This document shows, piece after piece, positions 42,701 to 53,600 of a stretch of DNA of 64,000 nt. Each line of letters begins with the position of its first letter. The stretch's first letter is position 1. Location of the stretch: positions 67,153 through 131,152 of the forward strand of contig NZ_AUCT01000022.1 in the NCBI RefSeq assembly GCF_000429905.1, written 5' to 3'. Source of the stretch: Desulfatibacillum aliphaticivorans DSM 15576 (GTDB taxonomy: Bacteria > Desulfobacterota > Desulfobacteria > Desulfobacterales > Desulfatibacillaceae). The notes beneath the pieces are model-generated. The model did no database searches. It saw only the letters and a list, made by a program, of their open reading frames with translations, and was not told where the DNA came from. A program made the translations under genes and the position numbers.

Positions 42701-44657
42701 GCTTTCTACCCATGGGGTCATACGTGAAGGACGTGGTTCCAAAGGCGTCCGTGACCGTTTCCTTTTGCTTGCGGTCGTTGTACGTCCAGGTTTTGGTGTT
42801 TCCCCTGGGGTCGGTTTCCGTAAGCACGTTGCCGAGAACGTCATAGGTGAAGGTGGTGGAATTCCCCAGGGAATCCGTAATGCTCGTTTTGCGGCCTTCC
42901 ACATCGTAGGTGAAGGTGGTGGTTGCGCCCCTGGGATCGGTGGAAGTCACCCGGTTGCCATTACCGTCGTAGGTAAAGGTTTGGTGGTTTCCGTCCGGGT
43001 CTTCTATGTCGGTAACCCGGCTTAACAAGTCGTAGGTTGTCGTCCAGGTATTGCCCCTGAAATCCGTCTTGGTCACCATGCGGCCAAGATCGTCATAGGT
43101 GAAGGTGGATTGTTCTCCGTCCGGGTTTGTTATGGAAGTCTGGTTCCCGGCGTCGTCGTAGGTGTAGGTCCAGGTGTTGTTTTCGCCGTCGGTCCTGGTA
43201 AGCATCTGGCCTGCACTGTTCCAGGTAAAGGTGGTGGTGCAGGACAGGGGATCGCGGAGTTCAATCAGGTTGCCGCTGCCATCGTAGGTGTTGGTCCACG
43301 TATTGCCGCGGGCGTCCGTTTTTGTAGCGATCTTTTGAAAAACGGGATCGTAGGTATAGGTGGTCACATAGCCCAGGGCGTCCGTCTCCGTCAGAATTTG
43401 CCCGTAGCTATTATAGGTGTATGAGGTTTCTCCGCCGTTGCCGTCCGTGATTTTGGAGGGCCAGACATTGGCGCTGATTTCGGTGAGGATTTCGGTTCCG
43501 TCGGGCAGAACGCTTTTGGTTACGTTTCCGTTGCTGTCAAAGTAATAAGTATACTTATTGTTCAGCGGGTCGGTTTTCTCGGTGTAGCCGGTGAAATACT
43601 CATAGTAAAAGATTGCGCCCGGCCGCCCGTAGGACGTGCATTTGTCGTCATCATCATAGGTTATCACCCAGATGGTATTGCCGTTTTTATCCACCACGGA
43701 AACCAGGTTATGATTTTCGTCGTAGGTGTATTTGATGCTGTAGTTAAGCGGATCGGATACGCTGACCAGGTTATCGAGCAGGTCGTAGGTGTAGGTCCAT
43801 TGCCTGTTCAGGTCATCCTTGACCGTTGCGATTTTTCCCGCATCATTAACGGTGAAGGTCAACTTTCTTCCGGAGGCGCTACTGGTCGCCGTTTGCATGG
43901 CGCCGTTAGCGTCGTAGGTGAAAGTCAGGGAGTTGCCGAGTATGTCCTCAACCTTGTCCAGGTTTCCCTGGGCGTTAAAGAGGTAAGACGGCCTGGACAG
44001 ACCGGCTGAGCAAGCCGGGCAGTTCAGGTAATAGGTCCCGTCCGGATTTTCGGTCAAAGTATCCGTAACCGCTGAAGACTTTGGGACGTAAGTTCCGTCG
44101 GCATACTTGTCGAACTCCAGGCGCACCCCATTGCCCTGGCGAATAATGACCGTAACGCCTTCAGCGCTTTCGGTTTTAATCAGTTTGGCGGTCAGGTTGG
44201 AAACCCAGCCGTAGCCGAACGGGCCGTTGAATCTTTCCTGGGAGTGATACACCCGCGAAAGCCTCAGGGCCGGCCCTACTCCGGCGATATCCAAATCCAC
44301 AAAACCCAGGGTGAAGTCGCCGGTGTCCACGTACACGGGGGACTTGGTGCCGTCCGGCTTGCACGTATTATTGCAGTCGGGTTTGCACTCCGGCTTGGGC
44401 GGCTCCGGCGGATCTTTGGGCGGCGGATCCGGCGGTTCCGGAGGATCGGGCGGAGGCGGATCCGGAGGATCGGGAGGATCAGGCGGTCCCGGGTCCGGGC
44501 CGGGAGGTCCGTCGGGCGGAGGATCCGGATAAGTGGTCGTGTTGTGGCCCGAGTCCCATGGGGCGTCGTAGGCCCTGGCCACCCTGGCCTGGTACATGAA
44601 GCACATGAAGAGTACCAGCACCAATGCCAGAGCTCGTTTTATGGTTTGGCTATGCAT
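39765..44657 (-). CDS. RHS/YD-repeat surface protein
   Basis: 1630 residues behind AAGGAG. Signal peptide (1-29), a Pro/Asp-rich spacer (about 45-90), a Cys-rich linker, a DUF6531-like start (TGDFTLGFVDLDIAGVGPALRLSRVYHS), then about 1100 residues of YD repeats (e.g. YDALGN, TYDELGRL). It ends in the RHS core GLYYYRARYLHPELGRFLNPDPKGF and NPARYVDPRG. The C-terminal 200 residues are unique: Cys-rich (CKKCCGEG) then Gly/Ser-rich beta sequence, with no toxin family recognised. RHS proteins form shells that enclose or display such C-terminal domains. Confidence 0.9.
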   Translation of the reverse strand: MHSQTIKRALALVLVLFMCFMYQARVARAYDAPWDSGHNTTTYPDPPPDGPPGPDPGPPDPPDPPDPPPPDPPEPPDPPPKDPPEPPKPECKPDCNNTCKPDGTKSPVYVDTGDFTLGFVDLDIAGVGPALRLSRVYHSQERFNGPFGYGWVSNLTAKLIKTESAEGVTVIIRQGNGVRLEFDKYADGTYVPKSSAVTDTLTENPDGTYYLNCPACSAGLSRPSYLFNAQGNLDKVEDILGNSLTFTYDANGAMQTATSSASGRKLTFTVNDAGKIATVKDDLNRQWTYTYDLLDNLVSVSDPLNYSIKYTYDENHNLVSVVDKNGNTIWVITYDDDDKCTSYGRPGAIFYYEYFTGYTEKTDPLNNKYTYYFDSNGNVTKSVLPDGTEILTEISANVWPSKITDGNGGETSYTYNSYGQILTETDALGYVTTYTYDPVFQKIATKTDARGNTWTNTYDGSGNLIELRDPLSCTTTFTWNSAGQMLTRTDGENNTWTYTYDDAGNQTSITNPDGEQSTFTYDDLGRMVTKTDFRGNTWTTTYDLLSRVTDIEDPDGNHQTFTYDGNGNRVTSTDPRGATTTFTYDVEGRKTSITDSLGNSTTFTYDVLGNVLTETDPRGNTKTWTYNDRKQKETVTDAFGTTSFTYDPMGRKLTKIDARGKTWSYTYDLVGNLLTETDPLGNTVSYEYDGVRNRIKTTDGEDNVTYYEYDAVGNQTKVIIKITDTDPEADEDDIVSTRVFNCIGQRISETNPLDETTIFDYDFRNNVITETNSLGEIKAYSYDENGNKLSFTTVTGNVIQYTYDKLNRLKTVGDTSGLFETYEYDANGNKTKITVADGAHQTVTYTPFNKPETLTDARGNTTSYVYDEAYNLVKVTNRLGLVTTQEYDAANRLISVTDPLSHTASLEFDAVGAMVKMTDDKGAETEYIYDDAGRLRVVEYANGSSKSVTYDGANRIISKTDQNGTLIQYERDEVGRITARIYPDSSQYDYTYDELGRLLTATNNYGTVTMTYDAAGRILSADQAGTVTTYSSDVISRTRTINYSSGVSVVEAYTLRDKLESVGYEGGATIASWDYDSVSRPITRTLGNGLEIEYSYNQIGWITGISHKSAGSEFLGALYGYDHEGNRLYALRTDMAALSQQFTYDNAQRLTEFRRGPPNDSHEIPSPDFEKDWTLDSLGNWTSVTTNSVTENRTPNVMSQYTDVGGTSYSYDSNGNLINDGVYTYTYDYENQLTKVTRNSDSQVMAEFTVDALNRRVKKVAGGVTTEYIYDDSRVIEEKVSGVVTAHYVYGMRLDEPVLMHRGVQDLYYHADVLGSTIALTDSTGAVVETYRYTPYGQVSFFDGNGSSISQSNESNPFLFTGQRYDEETGLYYYRARYLHPELGRFLNPDPKGFVDGMNLYEYAMSNPARYVDPRGTATEECSGASFSFDGALLKKYLPDFVAKRMGEPTVAFNYKACKKCCGEGTKHKGEYRVDKELSLEVSWSGDTGYIQTPWGVSWDIDNWLFTSKGFIGLVAQVSWGVSGSVAGATDNCNDSYSAKGCINGSLTLAALFGASMEEKDSGWVKAHVSGSVTGAVNLCLEGSSSGLKLTFGGSIGGAIKGTVGIWKFTYEQTFYEINRPFGPLTIFGG

Positions 44658-44672
44658 CGCCTGCTCCTTGAA

Positions 44673-47600
44673 TTAATAAAACACTATCAACAATGCATTG
44701 GCGTCTTCGGACTTATTGCCCTCCGAATCCGTTGCAATGACCTTGATCCGATACACTCCCGGAGGCACAAAATTGCCTGCGTCGTTCTTTCCGTCCCACT
44801 TCATGCTGCTGACCGCTCCCGCGGGAACGTCCGAAGCCGTGACGGTCCTGACAATATAATTGTCTTCGTCGAAGATATTGACCGTGATGTCGGAAACCTT
44901 GGACAAATTGAATCCGAATGTGGCTTGATACTGGTCATCATAGGGATACACATCCGGGTTCAGATAGGTGGGCGTCACGGTCAGGTCCGCCACAACCGGC
45001 AGGTTGTTCACGATGATGGCGTTAGGCGGCAGATGCCAGCCGAAAACGGCGATGACGTAGTTGCCCGGATCAACCAGGTTGCCGATGTCGTTTGTACCGT
45101 CCCATACCAGAACGTAGCTGCCGCCCTTTTGCGGCTTGCGCATGACCAGGGTTTTCACCCGGGTTCCCGCTCCGCTGCTAAAGGGTGCGATGTAAACCGT
45201 GACTTCCGACTTGCCGTCCAGGGTATAGCGGAAGAAATTGGTGTCCGCACTGAACGGGTTGAACGTGGCGGGATAAACCACGCTGGGATAGTACAAGGCG
45301 GTGTTGACGTTGCCCGTCACATCATAGGTATAGGAAAGGCCGCCCGCCTCATAGTCGATGGTAAAGAGATACACCCCCGACCTGACCAAGTCGCCGGAGT
45401 CGTCTTTTCCGTCCCAGGCGTCCGAGTAGTATCCGGGATTGCGCACGGCCTGATCCACCAGCTTACGCACCACGGCGCCCACCCGGTCCTTAATGTATAT
45501 GGTCACCTTGCACTGGGCCGTCAGGACGGAGTTAATGGAAACGGTTCCCAGGGCCGGATCGAACTGATCCCTGCTTAAGGAAGCAGTAATGCCTGCGGAG
45601 GCATTGATATTGACCGTATCCGTATCCTGCAGCCCGTCGTTGTCCGTCACCCGCAGGACGGCGTCGTAGGAGCCAGGCGCGTTATAAGTATGCGTCGTGT
45701 TCGGGCTGGCGGCGGAGGAGTAGTCGTAAGTTCCGTCGCCTTCAAAGTCCCACTCGTACAGGACTATGGTCCCGGCGTCATCGGCGCTGCCGCTGAAGGT
45801 CACCGCTAAAGCGGTTTCCCCGCTGGTTGGGGTTGCATCCGCATGGGCTGTGGGAGCGCCTATCTCCTTGACCCAGACCTTTACGGAGTCGGTGTCGGTC
45901 TTGCCGGAGTCGTCCGTCACGCGCAAGGTTGCCGTGTACTCGCCGACGGCGTTATATGTGTTGGTTGTCGCTCCCGTGCTGGTGGAGGTGAAGTCATAGG
46001 TCCCGTCGGTGGTGAAATCCCACTCGAACTTCCTGATGAAGCCGTCCAGGTCCTTACCGAACCCGTTGAACTCCACTTCCAGGGGAGAATTGCCTTCCTG
46101 GGGAGACGCCGAGGCGAAGGCCTGGGGCGCTCCGTCTTCGTTGGGAGGCAGCACATTGATGGTTACTGTCGCCGTATCACTGTATCCGCGGTTATCCGTC
46201 ACTGTCAGGGAGGCGGTGTAGGTTCCGGGCAGCGAGTAGGTGTAGGTGCGTGTGGAGGTCCTGCGGCTGTCCCAGTCGCCCGTGGAGGTATCCAGCACGC
46301 CGTCTCCATTGAAATCCCACATGAAGTATTCAATGGTGCCCGTGGGGCTGTACGCATTGGATATGAAGGTCACGGTCATGGGCGCCGTACCCGTAGTGGG
46401 GTAAGCCCCCGGCAGGCTTTCAGGGAACACGCCCGCACGGATCACCACGGAGTCCGTGTCCGTATTCCCGTCATTGTCGGTAACCGTCAGGGTCGCCACA
46501 TACTCGCCCAGATCCGGGTAGGAATGGGTTGTATTCCCGCTGTCCTGGGAGGAGAAATAATCCGTTTGGGCCACGTACCCGTCGATGCCGAAGGGGTCGT
46601 AAAATCCCGTGAATGTTTTCAGGAAATTTCCTTCTCCGTCAATCACATAGACCTTTTCCGACCCGTAATCGGAAACCCAAACATTTTGGCTGCCCGGAGC
46701 AAGGTAGCAATAGGCCGGATTCGAGAATCCGCTGACCCGCAGAAGCTCCTGAGTGCAGTCCTTGTTCACCCTGACCATCTGGTTGTTGTAATAGTCAGGA
46801 ATCCAGATGGATTGATCCGCGGGGTTGATCGCCATGTTGTGGGGGCCGTTAACGCCGCCAACAGCCGCATGGTAGATATTCATGGTGTAGTAAGCGACCA
46901 GGCCCGCCTCGTTGCGGTCGATTTCGGCGTCCTTGGCGCCGTTTATCTCTTCCTGGGTCCTGACAATGTTCCAGATGCGAACCTCGTCGATCACGCCGTC
47001 CCAGAAGTTGCCGACTGACCCGTTGAAGGTGTCAAAGTCGGCGCCTATGAGCGCGTCGCTGTTTCCAAAGTCCAGGGTGGCGGTTATGGGATGAGCGTCC
47101 CCGTACTGTGCGCCGTCCACATAGGCTTTCAATTCGTGGGCGTCCGCATCGAAAGTAAGGGCCACGTGATGAAACTGGCCGTCGGTAAAGTTTGCGGCGC
47201 CGTCGAAAAAGACGTTATTGCCGTTATCCAGAACCGCGGTCAAAGAATCGGAATCCTGGACCCCGAAATACAGTTCGTTTCCGCCCGTGTTATCTCCCCG
47301 CATATACAGGCAGCGCGCGTTGGCGGAATCAGCCACAACCCAGGCCTCTACCGTGAAGTCATATAGATCCAAAGCGCTGTTGGAGGGGATCCGCAGATAA
47401 TCATACGACCCGTCCACATACAGGCCTTCACTCAGTTTGCCGGCCATGCTGGAGACGTCTCCGGCATTGTTGGCAAAAAGATTGTTGGGACCGGAATCAG
47501 CCCGGTACGGCCTGTAGGAATCGTAGGTTGCCGGCGTGTCAGCCGGGAACTTCACCACTCTGTCGCCGTCATGATCCGAGACCCAAACAGAGCGGTCCTG

Positions 47601-50600
47601 TTCATCCAGCACCACATCCAGGGGATGGTTAAAGCCATAGTAGGTTTTTGAAACCACGCCGCCGGAATCCAGGTTGACGACCTTGCTATTATGCCAATCC
47701 GTCACCCAGACGGAGTCGTCCCAGGGATCAACCATGACGTATTGGGGATCGTTAAAACCGCCTATGCGCAAGAGTTCCGATCCGTTCGAACTCAACTTCA
47801 CCACCTGGTCGTGATAGCAGTCCGCAATCCATACGGAACTGTCGGATGGCGTCACGTCAACGCCTCTGGGATCGTCAAAACCCGTGACTTCCATCAGGAC
47901 GCCGGAGCCGCCGGAATCGTACTTGACGACCTTGTCCGAGTAACGCATGGACACCCAGGCGGAGCCGTCGTTGGGATCTACCGCCACGTCCCAGGGCCCG
48001 TCATAGCCGCCAATCTCGTTTTCCACGGAATAGCCTTTAAGCTGCTTGACCAGGTCGTTGCTGAAAGAGGCGATCCATACGCCCGGAGCGCCGAAGCTCC
48101 ATTCATATTTGGCAATGGAGCCGTCAGGATCGGAAGAACCTTCAGCGTCAAAGGAAACGGAAAGGGGAATATCACCGGAAGTGGGAGCGGCATTGGCGAC
48201 CGCATTGGGGACGCCGGCGGCCTTCACGGTGATAAAGACATCGTCCGTTGATTGCAAGCCGTCCTGGTCCGTCGCTCTTAACCTGGCGTTGTAAGAGCCG
48301 GGAACGGAGTATATATGAGAGGTCTCGATGTCTGTCGGAGAACTGTAATCATAGTTTCCGTCGCCGTCAAAATCCCATTCATAGAGAGAGATGACGCCCT
48401 CATCCGGGTCCACCGCTGAACCGGAGAAGTTGACTGTCAGGCTGACATTGCCCTCCACCGGATTGGCCTCGGCCGTTACGATGGGTTTGACCTGGCTGTC
48501 GCCTACCGTGACGGTTTTTGTCGCCGTGGCGGTAAGTCCTTCGTTATCGGTCACACGGAACACGGTATTGTAGGTTCCGGCCGTCGTGTATGTAAAAGAG
48601 GCGTCCATGGAGGTTTCGGATATCCAGTCATAGACGCCGTCCCCGTCGTAATCCCACTCGAAGCGAACCAGGGAGCCGTCGCTGTCGCTGCCCCCTCCGT
48701 CTAGTGTGACCGTCAGAGGCGCGTTGCCGGAAGTGGGAGTCGCATAGTTATAAGCAATCGGAGGAGTCTTGGCGACGGGCACGGTAACGGACCCGAAATG
48801 TTGATCGCCGTTGCTGTCCGTCACCCGGCAGGTGGCGACCCAATCAGCCCCTGTCTGGTACTTGTAAGAGTAATATGGATTGACGGAGGGAGCGGTTTCA
48901 TAAACGCCGTCCGAATCCACGTCCCATTCGTAGGTCTCGGGATAAACGTCCAACCCCAGGCCCACCACAAAGGCATTGAGCCTTGTGGTAAGCGGCGCAG
49001 TCCCCGAAGCCGGTATGGCGGAGCATTCTACGCGGGGCGGACCGACCACGATATTCACGCTGGAATTGTATCCGGTCATGCCGTCGTCATCAGTCACCCG
49101 CAACACCGGATTGTAATATCCGGGGCTTGAGAAAGTATAGGAAGTGGACCCGGTTGAGGCCGAGGAATAGTCGTAAACCCCGTCATTATCAAAATCCCAT
49201 TCGTACAAGGTGATGGAGCCGTCGTCCGTGCCCGTCCCGGTGAAGGAAACGTCCAAAGGCGCATCGCCTGACAGCGGCGAGGCCGAAGCCGTCGCCTGCG
49301 GCGGGTTACCGGCGTCCTTGGAGCCATTATCTATGGACACGGCCCTCGGGTAATATAAACCGGTGAGGCGTTTTAATTCCGTTCCGTCCGGGGCGAGCTC
49401 CACAACAACGTGGCCGTTGTATTCCACCACCCAGACGTTTCCCGTCTGCTGATCGACTTCCATATCATAAGGATTGACGATTCCGGTTTTACGCACCAAC
49501 TCCGAGTAAGTGGGGGACACCTTGACAGCGTGCTGCTGATAATAGTCCGCCGCCCAGGCCTGCCCATTGTTTTGATTCACGGACACGCTGGCCACGGAGT
49601 CAAAACCGTTCATGGCCCTGGTGGAAGAACTTCCGGGCTGGCATTTAACCAACTGATCGCCATTCCATACCGCGGCCCAGGCGCCTCCGTCCGCGTGGTA
49701 AGCGCAAACGTCCACAGGACCGTCCATGCCCGTATAAACCGTGGACCGGAGGGAAGAGTCTTCGACATCCATCTTCCAATAGCCGACAAGCCCGTCCTCC
49801 GAGCCCGTAAGAGCCGAATCCTTTGTGCTTTGTATTTCGGCTTTGGTCCTTGTTTTGTTCCAAAGACGGACGTCATCCAGTTTGCCGTTCCAGTAATTTC
49901 CTATATTGCTGTTGTAGTAGCTGTAAAAGGCGCCAATGAGCAAATTGCTTTCAGCAAAATCCAGGGGGCCCGAAACGCCGGTTGCTGTGCTTCCGTATTC
50001 CTCCCCGTCCATGTAACAATCAATCGTCCCTGCGGAGGAGTCGTAAACAACGGCTATATGATGGAACAGGCCGTCCTGGATGCTGAATCCTCCGGTAAAG
50101 TTCTTGTACGTGTCATTCACATAAACGCGAACACTGGAGGAGCCGGTGAATTGAACGTACATTTCATCACCGCTGCTGGAATTGCCGCGCATCAGGATGC
50201 TTCGGTAGGCCACGTCTTTACTGCTAAACCAAGCCTCCACCGTGAAGTTTTGCACATCCAATGATGCATCGGAAGGAGCCATAAGGCAGTCGCCTGATCC
50301 ATCCAGATACACGCTGTTTGAAAACTGGCCGGATTTTATGGAGACATCCCCAAGAATTACTGCGTCATTTCCGTTCGAGGTGGAGTCCTCAATCGACCCC
50401 ATCATGCCCCCAATCACCGTTCCGGTAAAATCGGCGGTCATGGAGATGACCCGGTCGTTGTCGGTGTCCGTAATCCACAAGGTGCGGTTAACAGGGTCCA
50501 CGTCCACGCCCTCAGGACCGCCCAGGCCAATGACCTCGGCCTGTTGCACGCCATTGACGTCATATTTGACTACTCTGCCATGGTTGTGGTCCGCAGCCCA

Positions 50601-53600
50601 CACGGAGCCGTCCGCAGGATCCACGGAGATGCGGAGGCACTCATCAACGCCGGTGGCAATCTTATGGAACGGAACCGATGAGTTTTCCATTTTCCAGTAC
50701 GAGACAAGCCCGGCCTCGGTTCCGTTCAGTTCACTATTCATGTAGGTGGAGATGCTTCCGGAGGATCTTGCTACGTTCCAAAAACGGACGTCGTCCATCA
50801 GACCTTTGTAAAAGTCTCCAATGGAGGAATTATAGCCGTCAAAATCAGCTCCGATCAGGAGATGGCTTCGGGAGAAGTTCAGGGTTTTCGATACGCTTTT
50901 CTGAATTCCGAATTGAGTCCCGTCCACATAACAGGTCACGGTGTCGGCGTCCGCATCGTGCACAACCGCCACATGGTGATACGAGCCGTCCAAAAAGCTG
51001 CCCGAGCCGTCGAAATAATAGTTGCTGTCATCCAGGGTGACCTGAATCGTGTCGGCGTCATAAAGCCAGACAAGCAACTCGTTGCCCCCTTGCGCGTTTG
51101 TCCTCATGAACAGGGCCCTGCCTGTGCTTATCGGCTTAATCCACGCCTCGTAAGTGAAGGATTGTACGTCAAAGGAGGGATCGTATGGCGCAAGAATGTA
51201 GCCGCCGTCGCCCGTATCCAGGCCGTTGTTAAAACGTCCGGTAGCAGTGATTACGGATGTGGAGCCGAATATGCCTCCGTACCGGGATGCGTCCACATCG
51301 TCGATCGTATACTCTACGTTGACGTCGTAGGCGTCAAAGACCCCGGCGTCCAACAAAACCAAGCGGTCTTTGTATCTATCGGAAACCCACACATTCGAGG
51401 TCGCGGGGTCCACCTCCACATCAAAGGGATCGTCAAATCCTGTGATGGTCGCCAGCAGGTCCCCCTCCCGGTTGTATTTCTTCACCTGGTCGTGGCTGGT
51501 GTCCGCCACCCAGATGAACGTATCGTCGCTGGAGGACAGCACTGCAATAGCTTCCTTAGCCGTGGCGGTCTTTCCCTCATTATCCGTAACGGTAAGAATA
51601 GCCTGATATGCCCCCGGGGCGCTGTATGTGTGGGATACGCAATCGCCCACAAAGACATCGTCCAGATACCAGCCATCGGCTGTCGTTCCTGAATTGGCTA
51701 AAATCCGGAACTTAATTTTTACTGTGGAGTTTCCTGCGTAGGAGGATAGGTCAAACTCCCTCCTTGTCCAGGAGTTCTGCAAAACGTTATGGCCTGTGTA
51801 ATATAACTGGGTCCAAGAGCCGCCGTCATTGCCGGAGACATAGGTATAAATATAATCGCTATCGGCAAGTGCGTACTTTTCCCAGTAAACAAGTTTGGGC
51901 GCCGTCGCTGCAGAAAGGTCTATGGTGTTGGACTGAAGTTCATAATCCGTGCTGGGGTCGAAGTCTCCATTGGGAGAGTCCGTCCACGAGTAAGACCCGG
52001 AATGAGCCTCCTCGGTCGTCCTGCTCCAAGTCCCGGTTGCCGTTCCATTATTGTAATCCAATTCTGCATCGTCCCCGAAAGCCGTGGGAGGAGTAGCAAA
52101 ATCGGCATCTGACAGGCCGTCGCCGTCGTAATCCATGGAATAAGAGCTGATCGATCCGTCCGGATCCTGGCCATGGATAAAGACGCAGACGTCCAACGAG
52201 GCCTGGCCGCGGGTGGGATCTCCATCGAGCATGGCTTTCGGGCTTCCGCTTTCGGAAACCGTTATGGAAACCGTGTCCGTCCCCGTGAGGCCGTCGTCAT
52301 CCGTCACCCGCAAGGTTGCGGTATATGTTCCGTCCGAGTTGTATACGTGATTTGCCGACGCCGTACTGGTGGAAGAATACTCGTAAGATCCGTCGCTGGT
52401 AAAATCCCATTCATACTTGACAATCTGTCCGTCGGCGTCCGAGCCGGAGCCGGAAAAGGCCACAGTCAGGGGCGCAGAACCGTCTTTGGGGGCGGCCTGG
52501 GCATAAGCGACAGGATTGGCGTCGGATACCGTGATGGTTAGGCTGTCCGTTGCGGTATTGCCGTCCGCGTCAGTCACCTTTACAGTGGCGTTGTAAACGC
52601 CGCCCGAGGAATAAACATGGCGCACAGGGCCGACGGAGGGGGAGGAATAATCAAAGCTGCCGTCTCCGTCAAAATCCCATTCATAGAGAACGATAGGACC
52701 GTCCAAATCTTGAGCATCTGCCGATAAAAAGACTTCCAAGGGAGCGGTTCCCGCCGCGACCGAACTTGCAGCGGTCACGGTAGGCAGGGCTCTGACCGTA
52801 ATTTGCACGGTATCCGTGGAGGAGAGGCCCTCGGCGGTGGTGACCGTCAAAGCGGCTAAATAGACGCCTGGAGAATCGTAGGTGTGGCTCAGGCTGCCGC
52901 CGTTGGCGGTAGTTTGGGTGGCGCCTGCTTTCTGGGCGGCGTCAACGTCCCTCGGATAATTAAATCCGGTATATTTCCTGATTTCCTGGCCGTCCTCATC
53001 CAGCAAGGTCACGTAGTTGCCGTAATAGCTGCTGACCCAAACTTGTCCGGCCCGCCAGTTCAACGCCAGATAATAGGGATCGTAAAAGCTCCCGCTCCGG
53101 GACAATTCCGTTGTTCCGTCCGCTGATATATGAATGAGCTTGTCAGAGTTCGGAGTAATCACCCAAACGGTATTGTCCGTGGGATCCACAACGATTTCCT
53201 CGGGACCGCTGATCCCGCCGACCACCGTATGGCTTCCCGTATCCAGGGAAATGTCGTAACCGTCGGGAACCGAGGCGTCCAATCGGATGACATTGCCGGC
53301 GCTGGTGTTGGAAACCCAAATGGTCCCGTCATTGGGGTTGACCGCTACTCCTTCGGGATAAGAAAAACCCTTTACGGATTTCAGAAAGGCTCCGGTCGAG
53401 TCCAAATGAACAATGCGATGCTTGCTTCCGTCCGCAATCCAGACGGAGCCGTCCGAGGAGTTAATGGAGGCCATTTTGGGGCTGCTGAATCCGCCGTATT
53501 CCGCCAGCTTCTCTCCCTTGATGGAGTACTTGAAAACCTTGTTTGCATTGGAGTCGATAAGCCAGACAGAGCCGTCGGACTCGTCCACGGACACATATGA

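Noticed and set aside
44395..44530. GC-rich repeat tract that could pass for a DNA repeat element
   Set aside because: It encodes the Pro/Asp-rich spacer of the RHS protein in frame; coding low complexity, not a mobile or CRISPR repeat.
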